Shown here: piece after piece, positions 56,467 to 64,000 of the stretch
Numbering within the stretch: the first letter of the stretch is position 1
Layout: each line of letters starts with the position of its first letter
DNA from: Hofstenia miamia
Taxonomy: Eukaryota > Xenacoelomorpha > Acoela
Assembly: GCA_004352715.1 (NCBI GenBank)
Contig: SCFE01000002.1
Span: 2,089,766-2,153,765 of the forward strand
Direction: 5' to 3'
Length of the DNA: 64,000 nt
Position numbers and translations under genes: made by a program
Notes under the pieces: model-generated
The model's input: the letters and a program-made list of their open reading frames with translations, nothing else
Databases searched by the model: none
Told to the model about the DNA's origin: nothing

Positions 56467-56902
56467 CATCAACTAGTTTACATAAAATGTGTGGTAAAGA
56501 TCTTAACAATTAGAAGGGAATTGTAATATCACTTTGCAACTACCCTGGATATTTAATTTAATTTACTTCAATCTTAGAAATATATGAATAATTTCAACAA
56601 GGCTTGATATCAGGTGGAAGTGGGGAAAAATTGTAACATTTTAACTAGAATAATGTTTTAATGAAATAATCAGACTTTTTTGGAGAGTTTATTTGTGAAA
56701 GTTGGTTTCTTGTTTACTATGGTAACCCATTTTTATGTTCTGAAATATGGAATTCTCTTTTCTGTGTAACTTACACAACTAATGAAATTTCAAAATTATT
56801 TAGTGTGTTGTTAGGTTATTAAAAATCTTTTGTATGTCTATGGATGCATTTTTATATCAAACACTGTCTTCATGTAGAAGAGTGAAAATTGAAAACATCG
56901 GG
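56467..56902. other. centre of the large element, nothing recognised
   Basis: AT-rich. It would continue the sequence interrupted at 49547 once copy B is disregarded. No gene seen. Confidence 0.4.
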
Positions 56903-58184
56903 TCTGTCTCTCTTCTCCCAAACTCACTTCCCCCAAGTCTGACGTCACAAAATATTAAATACTGTTAGAGACACAATTTCAATGAAATTGTAATTATATA
57001 TTTGAATAAATATATGTATTTCTTTAATCTCTATTTTGCTTAGTTTTTTATGTAATTAAGTTTGCTGAAATATGGAATTACAAGTAAGTAAATGTAAATA
57101 TGTGCTATAATTATAAGCATTGACTATTTACATATTATATATGTATATTTTACCCCCAACACTGTTTAGATCTTACCTGATGATTAAAGAATTGCGTTAG
57201 CATGCCTTGTGCTGTGTAATTTCATAATTCATAGCTAATATATAAATGCAAATTTGTTTTGTGTCATATTTACTTCAGACTAATTTTGGGTAGCTTATCT
57301 ATTTCTAAAAAGTATTTTACAGATTCGTAGTGTAAGACAACACAGCCATTTCTAATACAGAAATTACAGGTTTAAATCCTGTCGGATCTAATTTTTGAAA
57401 TGCTCCTTTATTTTTGTAAACAATAATTTGAAATAATATACCTGCAGGCATACCAGTATAAAATAAAAATCAGAAACATTAGTGGTTTTTGTTTAACACC
57501 TGGATGGTATAAATTTCTGTATTTTATTTGTAAATAGCAAACCAATGTGATGCATTATTACGGTCCCCCTTGATTAATATACTCAAGTATTAACTGCTTT
57601 TAATGCAGGGGTGTCATGAGAGAGCTGACTCCCTCTCATTGTTGCCAGGCTAATTCTACATTCTAGTAAAATACATATAAAAAAATTACATTCAATATTT
57701 TAAAAGTTATAAACAACTCTCGATTATTGCAAAGAAGAATAGAATAGTCTATCAACACAAAAAACGAATACTATCTGATCAGGAAATCTATCAGATATAT
57801 AATAAAAAATTAGCAAACAAATATTGAATGAATGCTGAAAAAATTATTACCTATTACAATAAAGTACAAACTACAAAAATAATCAACATAATTAAATTTC
57901 CATTTTAAATCTAAACAGATTTCAAAGGATTTCTAAATGTTTACTAAATGCAAATGGCAAACCTCAACATTTATAATTATAGAACATATTTACATATATT
58001 TACTTATAATTCCGTATTTCAGCAATCTTAACTACATAGAAATCTAATCAAAATAGAGTTTAAAGAAATACATATATTTATTCAAATATATAATTACAAT
58101 TTCATTGAAATTGTGTCTTTAATGGTATTTAATATTTTGTGACGTCAGACTTGGGGGAAGTGAGTTTGGGGGAAGAGAGACAGA
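56903..58184. mobile_element. 1.28-kb element with about 230-bp TIRs
   Basis: The left end TCTGTCTCTCTTCTCCCAAA and the inverted right end TCTGTCTCTCTTCCCCCAAA begin near-identical arms of about 230 bases (56903-57130 and 57950-58184), both with TCTGACGTCACAAAAT about 40 bases in. No target duplication was clear. The interior has no transposase ORF but includes a tRNA-like sequence. It lies inside the large long-armed element. Class unknown; it could also be a native hairpin of that element. Confidence 0.65.
57321..57389 (+). tRNA. tRNA-like cloverleaf (probable pseudogene)
   Basis: A 69-base stretch pairs as a 7-bp acceptor stem (AGATTCG with CGGATCT, one G-U), a 4-bp D stem (GTGT/ACAC), and a 5-bp T stem with 7-base loop (ACAGG TTTAAAT CCTGT). 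GGTTTAAATCC resembles a B box. The anticodon arm is off. The best stem, ATTTC/GAAAT, leaves loop TAATACA without the universal U33, and spacing is non-standard. So it is a decayed tRNA, a tRNA-derived piece, or chance. Confidence 0.35.
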
Positions 58185-58370
58185 ACAAAAAAATCAATTA
58201 TGTTTTTTCGTTATTATTTTATTATGCATACAATAGTAACTGTATTCATGGTTGTAAATTTAAGAAAAATACATCTAGACACATTTATTCACAGGTTAAT
58301 ATACAATACTCTAAGGAATGTCCATGATCAAGAAAAATATTAAATCTATTGTCTTTGATTTCTAGATACA

Positions 58371-61037
58371 TTATTGCTTTGTATGCGTTTTTTACAAAAT
58401 TTCTTAGTGGTTTCTATTGTAGAGTTGCTCAGGGATTTTGTTGATTTTATTCTTTTATCACGTTACTTTGTATTATTACGTCATCATGACGTTGCTAGCT
58501 AGTTTCGATCTTAGTTTGTTGTTATTAATTTGATGTCCCCTCAATGGTGCTGATTGTTGCTCAAATTTAATTTTACGAGGGAAATAGAATTTGATCATGT
58601 TAAACTACGTTGACATCTGAAGTATTGTAAACAAAGGCAGGTAATGATTAAACAATTGTATAAAACCTGAGGAAACTGTAGCGATAGCTTAATAGATTTT
58701 ATCTACTCTCAACTGCCGTCTTTACCGTTGTATTTTTTATTTATTTATTATCTTTATGAAACTTACTGCTTAAGATCGGTGACAATNNNNNNNNNNNNNN
58801 NNNNNNNNNNNNNNNNNNNNNNNNNNNNNNNNNNNNNNNNNNNNNNNNNNNNNNNNNNNNNNNNNNNNNNNNNNNNNNNNNNNNNNNNNNNNNNNNNNNN
58901 NNNNNNNNNNNNNNNNNNNNNNNNNNNNNNNNNNNNNNNNNNNNNNNNNNNNNNNNNNNNNNNNNNNNNNNNNNNNNNNNNNNNNNNNNNNNNNNNNNNN
59001 NNNNNNNNNNNNNNNNNNNNNNNNNNNNNNNNNNNNNNNNNNNNNNNNNNNNNNNNNNNNNNNNNNNNNNNNNNNNNNNNNNNNNNNNNNNNNNNNNNNN
59101 NNNNNAGCTGAGAGCTAACAATGGAATTGAGATAGAAATTAAGCAAGTGAGACAAATAGGGTAGCACCAGTCAATAGGTTAAGCACTTTACTTCTGGATG
59201 TTCCACTTTGGCTGGAAGCCATAGGAATTGGTCATCTCGGTTCTTACCTAAAGTAGTTTCGTTACTTGGATGAATTACCAATGTTACATCCATATGTTAG
59301 TTATATTCTGTGTTATTCCTTTTTCCGGAATTGTGGCTGTTATGTAAACACTATTCAAACCTTCTGTGGAGTCAATTAAGTTTCTAGTTAAGTTTCCCTA
59401 ACAGCCAATGATTCTACACTATCTCTCACACTTTTTCTTGAAATGTGTTATTCATGTTTAATACAAAATATTTAACATGAAGATTCATCCACCTTTACAT
59501 CTAGCCATGTAGTTGTTTATTTCATATCATAGTACATGAACTATGTGTTTTACAATAGCATTCACTAATATTATTTTGAGCAGACTCCTATGGAATCAGT
59601 GAAACATTTTCGCCTTTTTCATCAAGTTTACACGTCATACTCAATTTTTCAACAAAGTAGGTAAAGTATAAACCATGTTTCAACTTGATTTAAGATGGTT
59701 TCACTTTCAAAAACACTTGTTTATCAATATATAATGATAAAGAACGATACAAATTGGTGATAGGTCAAAAATTGAAGGCAATATGTTTTGGTTTTCAAAT
59801 ACATCTACAGACAAAATAACAAGGTATGTTGACGTATAAATGCTTGATACCTATGCATATTATAATATTACACATTTAATAGAGTATGTTTTTTAAAATT
59901 TCTATTTTAAACTATATTATACACACTGATTTTCACTACAATTAATATTTTCTTTAATCATATACAGTTTAAATTTTTCTATTTGTGTTTATATCACACA
60001 TTGTATTTTTTGAATGTGAGTAAAAAAATATTTTCAAAAACATTTATTTGTTTAGAATGGTGAACACATTACAGGATTTACAAATTTAACAAATGGAGAT
60101 GATATCTATGGAAAAATCGTCAACTTATATATTTTTTAAAAACAAACACAAAGTTTCAAATAATTCACGTTTCCTCCCTGGTGTTATATATTTCATTTTA
60201 TGTGTATTGTATTTTTATTTTAATAGTTCTGTGGAATCTTAAGGACATTGGCATTCATATTCTCACTATTATTTTTGAAAATGTTGCATACTTTAGAGGA
60301 AATTGCACAAAATAATATTTCCTAATGTTTTAAGATAGGCTATAATAAGCACTTTTGAGCGCCATCTGTCGGGATAAAGATTTTTCAGCAACAAATATTT
60401 CGTCTAATGAATCGCTTTTGCTTAACCTGCAACTGACTGAATAAAATTATTTTGTTTATTTTCTTTTTTTTAACTAACAATGTGAATTTATAGATGATGT
60501 CTTCTAAAATTTTACTTGTATTTTTCTTCCTTTCAAATACTATGGCTCAGTATTTTTTGCATGTGAATATTATAATCACTTTTGTTTAATTACTACAAAT
60601 GACTGACTAGAATTATTGACATAGTGATTTTTTTAACTAACAATGAAAATTATGAATATAGAATTATTAAGAAAACTCAAATTGATTGTAGATGTTTTGT
60701 TATTGAATTTAATGTGTATCTCATTACATGCATTTCAAGTTTTATGTTTAGATCAAATGCAGTGCATATCATGGAATTGTGTCATACAAAACAATGGAAG
60801 AGTTGAATACTGTGTGACGCATACAATCACATAAACAATGCCTATGAATCAAATGAAGTTGAACAATGGTGTGTGAGTTGATAAGAGCAGTGAAATTCAG
60901 AAAATCCATGTACAGTGTATACAGCCATATAACATTATAAAAAGCAAGTAAGTGTGAAAAAACCAGGAAAAGAAGATGAATGTGTATCAGTCTATAAACA
61001 CGTACAAAATTGAACAATGTGGAAAAGTTAATAAAAA
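58371..61037 (-). repeat. right arm of the long inverted repeat, twice interrupted
   Basis: Read inverted, 61037-60440 matches 43930-44530, 60190-59423 matches about 46912-47660, and after the solo LTR (58418-59418) the arm resumes at 58417-58371, matching 47661-47712. The part equal to about 44530-46870 is replaced here by roughly 250 other bases. The arm is cut at 61038 by copy C. Confidence 0.8.
58418..59418 (+). mobile_element. solo LTR of another retrotransposon family
   Basis: TGTAGAGTTGCTCAGGG ... ATTCTACA (TG...CA), about 1.0 kb with a 319-N gap, is flanked by CTAT on both sides (58414-58417 and 59419-59422). The uninterrupted left arm has a single copy of that site (GTGAGAGATAGAAACC at 47653-47668), confirming the empty target. 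TATAAAA at 58659-58665 is a candidate promoter. Orientation is taken from the TATA box. No internal genes remain. Confidence 0.82.
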
Positions 61038-61743
61038 TGTAGCATCATCCCAAAACGAATAGCTGCAGGAATAACGTCAAATGATTATAGTAATTAAAAA
61101 TAGTTGTAATGATTCTATTCATTTTTGTAAGATGCAACTAAGCTACAATATTGTGCAAATTAAGAAAAACATGTTAGCCGATTAAGTAAAAATTTGATAA
61201 AGTGAAATGAGCAAAATGATGCTTACAAATGAACAGCCATATTGGCAGACGAATTATTTGAAATTCAAAATCAGCAGGTACTTCTAAGATTTTAAATAAA
61301 TAGCTTTGAATTTGATTAAAAAGTTGATGAACAATAAATTCTTCGGAGTTTATTTTATTTACATTTCTTCATTATCTGGTTTGATTATTTAATTAAATGT
61401 TCAGCTAAGCAAGTTGTGTCAAGTAGTGGCTGCATTCCATCACAGGATCAATTCAAAGGGTCCTTGTGCCAGTCACAAAACCGCACTTACGTTACGGTTA
61501 GGAGTTTTTCGATTTTTGCTTACTCTGACTATCGATCTATACATGTACAAAATAATAAAAGCCTGAAACAACTGGATAGTCGACACTTAGGGATATCTAT
61601 ATATTCTTAAGTGTAGGAGACTCGACTATAATTGACCTGATAAATGACTTTACATGTAGTATTAGTAAATGTAGGTATAGGGAACTGCAGTCTTATTACT
61701 TAAATAATTAAGCCAATAGTTTGATGGTAATGGCTATTTTTAA
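61038..61743 (+). repeat. 5' LTR of copy C (left part)
   Basis: The start matches the first about 30 bases of the copy B LTR (TGTAGCATxAxCCxAAAxG). From 61617 it matches 55908-56033 (shared AAATGACTTTACAT and TGATGGTAATGGCT / TTATGGTAATGGCT). The end of the LTR is in the gap. Confidence 0.75.
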
Positions 61744-62743
61744 NNNNNNNNNNNNNNNNNNNNNNNNNNNNNNNNNNNNNNNNNNNNNNNNNNNNNNNNN
61801 NNNNNNNNNNNNNNNNNNNNNNNNNNNNNNNNNNNNNNNNNNNNNNNNNNNNNNNNNNNNNNNNNNNNNNNNNNNNNNNNNNNNNNNNNNNNNNNNNNNN
61901 NNNNNNNNNNNNNNNNNNNNNNNNNNNNNNNNNNNNNNNNNNNNNNNNNNNNNNNNNNNNNNNNNNNNNNNNNNNNNNNNNNNNNNNNNNNNNNNNNNNN
62001 NNNNNNNNNNNNNNNNNNNNNNNNNNNNNNNNNNNNNNNNNNNNNNNNNNNNNNNNNNNNNNNNNNNNNNNNNNNNNNNNNNNNNNNNNNNNNNNNNNNN
62101 NNNNNNNNNNNNNNNNNNNNNNNNNNNNNNNNNNNNNNNNNNNNNNNNNNNNNNNNNNNNNNNNNNNNNNNNNNNNNNNNNNNNNNNNNNNNNNNNNNNN
62201 NNNNNNNNNNNNNNNNNNNNNNNNNNNNNNNNNNNNNNNNNNNNNNNNNNNNNNNNNNNNNNNNNNNNNNNNNNNNNNNNNNNNNNNNNNNNNNNNNNNN
62301 NNNNNNNNNNNNNNNNNNNNNNNNNNNNNNNNNNNNNNNNNNNNNNNNNNNNNNNNNNNNNNNNNNNNNNNNNNNNNNNNNNNNNNNNNNNNNNNNNNNN
62401 NNNNNNNNNNNNNNNNNNNNNNNNNNNNNNNNNNNNNNNNNNNNNNNNNNNNNNNNNNNNNNNNNNNNNNNNNNNNNNNNNNNNNNNNNNNNNNNNNNNN
62501 NNNNNNNNNNNNNNNNNNNNNNNNNNNNNNNNNNNNNNNNNNNNNNNNNNNNNNNNNNNNNNNNNNNNNNNNNNNNNNNNNNNNNNNNNNNNNNNNNNNN
62601 NNNNNNNNNNNNNNNNNNNNNNNNNNNNNNNNNNNNNNNNNNNNNNNNNNNNNNNNNNNNNNNNNNNNNNNNNNNNNNNNNNNNNNNNNNNNNNNNNNNN
62701 NNNNNNNNNNNNNNNNNNNNNNNNNNNNNNNNNNNNNNNNNNN
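61744..62743. other. assembly gap (1000 N)
   Basis: Exactly 1000 N, likely a placeholder. The rest of the LTR, the primer-binding site and the start of gag should be here or displaced. Confidence 0.95.
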
Positions 62744-63098
62744 CTGTTGCAGTGTCAATTTTATCACAAAACCACTGGCACATGATCACTCATTTCCTCA
62801 TGTCGGCAGGTGTAAGCTTTTGTTTAATCTGTATCCTGTAAAGATAGAGGTGGAGATCAGTGATCAAAATTCTCCACACAGACTCCCAGTTCATTCCAAG
62901 CTCCTGACTTCATTGATGCACAGACTTGCATGGGCTGTGAACAACAGAGTCTCTGACTGCATCAACATTCTGTGGCGTTCTTGCTGATTTTGGTCGTCCA
63001 GAGTGTGGTTGTCTGTTAGTATCTTTTCNGATTGAAGTTATTAGCAGTCCCATGGGTTTGGAACTTGTTGACCCATCTGTAGATCATTGTGTGGGCAG
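62744..63098 (-). pseudogene. IS630-like transposase fragment (DUF4817-type N-terminus)
   Basis: On the minus strand the frame reads IYRWVNKFQTHGTANNFN, then HSGRPKSARTPQNVDAVRDS, then NWESVWRILITDLHLYLYRI and MCQWFCDKIDT. This is the helix-turn-helix start (RWVxKFxxxGSV, GRPxSxRTxxNxxxVR, VxRIL.xDLxLxPYKI) of IS630/Tc1-mariner-group transposases common in arthropods. At least one stop and one N (63029). It abuts gag directly, so either an insertion at the gag start or a mis-join next to the gap. Confidence 0.7.
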
Positions 63099-63731
63099 GA
63101 AATTCACGACATCCCGGAAACGAAAACAAACTATGAATTGCTAATTGGCGATTTCATAGAATATTACGGAAATGAAAGCTTTAAGAACCAATATAGAATA
63201 ATCTTAAATGGAACAAAGATGAAAAAGACAGATGACATCCGCAATTACATACAACAGGTCGAGAGGCTGGTCACACTCAGCTCAAGAGAGAACCAATACT
63301 CAAAATATGATCTCTTTTCGCATATTTGTAAAGGGATGCCCGAAAATATAAGAGCACAATTTGAAATCAAGTGTGATGTAGACGACAAATTGGAGAAGAT
63401 GATCAGGAAAGCGGTGGACATACAAGCTATGATCGAAAATAACGCGAGAATAAACGAAAAAGCAGCTTGGCATAGAGAAACGCCAACGTGGAAAAACAAC
63501 CTCAAACCGAAAAGCACAATGAAAACGTATGAGACAGAAAAACAGGAAAAAACGATAAGAGTAAAAACTAGAGATGGAAAAATGAGGAAGGTTCGTGAAA
63601 AAGACGTCAAATGCTACAATTGCGGAAAGAAAGGACATAAGAGAGACGAGTGTCACAAACAAATAAATATGATTGGAGAAGAACAAGGGTACTTTGAAGA
63701 AGAAGACTTGATAGAATCAGAGGGGAAATAA
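63099..63731 (+). CDS. gag of copy C (5' end missing)
   Basis: An open frame of about 210 codons that enters from the transposase junction, so its true start is not visible. The capsid-like part (YELLIGDFIEYYGNESFKNQ; IRNYIQQVERLVTLSSRENQ) aligns with gag of copy A. A basic stretch follows, then a canonical CCHC zinc knuckle CYNCGKKGHKRDEC (Cx2Cx4Hx4C) near 63612-63653, and an acidic C-terminus (EEQGYFEEEDLIESEGK). The nucleocapsid packages the element's RNA in cytoplasmic particles. No internal stop. Confidence 0.82.
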   Translation, partial: EIHDIPETKTNYELLIGDFIEYYGNESFKNQYRIILNGTKMKKTDDIRNYIQQVERLVTLSSRENQYSKYDLFSHICKGMPENIRAQFEIKCDVDDKLEKMIRKAVDIQAMIENNARINEKAAWHRETPTWKNNLKPKSTMKTYETEKQEKTIRVKTRDGKMRKVREKDVKCYNCGKKGHKRDECHKQINMIGEEQGYFEEEDLIESEGK

Positions 63732-64000
63732 ACAAAGAACCCCAAACCAAAGAGGAATAGGAATACTAAATGGAGCGCCGATTCCAAAAAACCACGCAGC
63801 AGTAATGATTATGGTCAATGGAATTATGATAAAATCAACCATTGATACAGGAGCGGCAACTTTGATAATTACGGACAACTGCGCAACAAAACTAGGATTC
63901 TCAAGAGAGGATCTCACCAAGTGTAATAAAAGACTCATCAACGTGTCTGGCAAGGGAATACTGGAAGTGGTACAGCTAAGAGTGGCGAACACTACGTTCG
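63732..64000 (+). CDS. aspartic protease of copy C (partial, runs off the window)
   Basis: In a frame shifted relative to gag and open across the gag stop, the sequence reads GILNGAPIPKNHAAVMIMVN, then STIDTGAATLIITDNCATKL. DTGA is the catalytic triad of retropepsins. No ATG is evident before it, so it is probably made as a gag-pro fusion by frameshifting, which is inference. It continues past the window end without a stop. Confidence 0.78.

Larger units (their letters stand above)
42891..61037. mobile_element. large long-armed inverted-repeat element (Polinton/Maverick-like)
   Basis: It starts AGTAGTTAAGGCCGAGTG at 42891, sharing its terminal about 120 bases with the TIR of the 1.2-kb element. 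Its left arm (42891-47712) recurs inverted at 58371-58417 plus 59423-61037. The right arm is cut at 61038 by Ty3-like copy C, so the outer right end lies beyond the window. Removing later insertions leaves arms of about 3.5 kb and a centre of roughly 2.5 kb with two ORFs. Polinton affinity rests on AG ends and the 6-bp TSD of its small relative. No DNA polymerase B, integrase, ATPase or capsid gene was found, so the copy is non-autonomous or of another class. Confidence 0.55.
61038..64000 (+). mobile_element. Ty3/gypsy-like retrotransposon copy C, continues past the window
   Basis: It begins TGTAGCATCATCCC at 61038 with the 5' LTR, then a 1000-N gap, a foreign transposase fragment (62744-63098, minus), gag and the start of protease at the window end. 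Gag and protease are open and look younger than copy A. It interrupts the right arm of the large element. The stretch before the LTR start is AAAAA. Confidence 0.8.

Noticed and set aside
57321-57389. Functional tRNA gene
   Set aside because: The anticodon arm does not fold canonically and lacks U33, so it is kept only as a tRNA-like feature.
61700-62789. Three roughly 350-codon frames over 61744-62743
   Set aside because: Artefacts of the 1000-N gap.

Overview
The window is nuclear DNA of an invertebrate animal. It is AT-rich (roughly 70% by eye), has GT/AG introns of 1 to 18 kb, (TA)n microsatellites, assembly gaps, and a dense layered set of animal transposable elements. The mix (mariner, IS630-like DUF4817-type, piggyBac, hAT, P, Harbinger, Penelope, LINE, Ty3) and a hepadnavirus-like retroelement would suit an arthropod. 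That is inference only; no marker here fixes the phylum.

Region 1 (1-30222) is one host gene, a torsin AAA+ ATPase on the + strand. Five exons lie in the window (868-942, 2615-2808, 21307-21482, 28609-28786, 29995-30222), with matching splice phases, Walker A, Walker B, sensor 1 and the torsin GCK motif. The 5' exon(s) lie upstream of the window. Its introns are full of elements: a mariner fragment, hAT-type MITEs, a 2.85-kb hepadnavirus-like reverse-transcribing element with a 42-bp terminal redundancy, a Penelope fragment, a piggyBac fragment, an internally deleted THAP/P element with 60-bp inverted ends, LINE pieces, a hAT element with an exact 8-bp TSD, and a PIF/Harbinger-like MITE with an internal array of its own terminal motif.

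Region 2 (30223-37160) holds degraded hAT transposases, a LINE reverse-transcriptase fragment on the minus strand, and a broken MADF-domain gene with a recognisable intron.

Region 3 (37160-64000) is a nest of elements. A Ty3-like retrotransposon (copy A) was hit by a 1.2-kb long-TIR element with a 6-bp TSD. Its 3' LTR was then cut by a large element whose ends match that 1.2-kb element. The large element starts at 42891 and has inverted arms several kb long. It carries two uncharacterised ORFs in a small centre; AG termini and 6-bp TSDs suggest Polinton/Maverick affinity. It was itself hit by Ty3-like copy B (49548-56462), a 1.28-kb long-TIR element (56903-58184), a solo LTR (58418-59418), and Ty3-like copy C (61038 to the window end). 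Copies A and B share an unusual third ORF downstream of pol.

Most of interest: the hepadnavirus-like element laid out like a terminally redundant pregenomic RNA, the long-armed element family, and the unexplained third ORF of the Ty3-like family. Nearly all element genes are broken; the torsin gene and the gag of copy C look intact where visible. No homology search was run; all family calls are from reading motifs.
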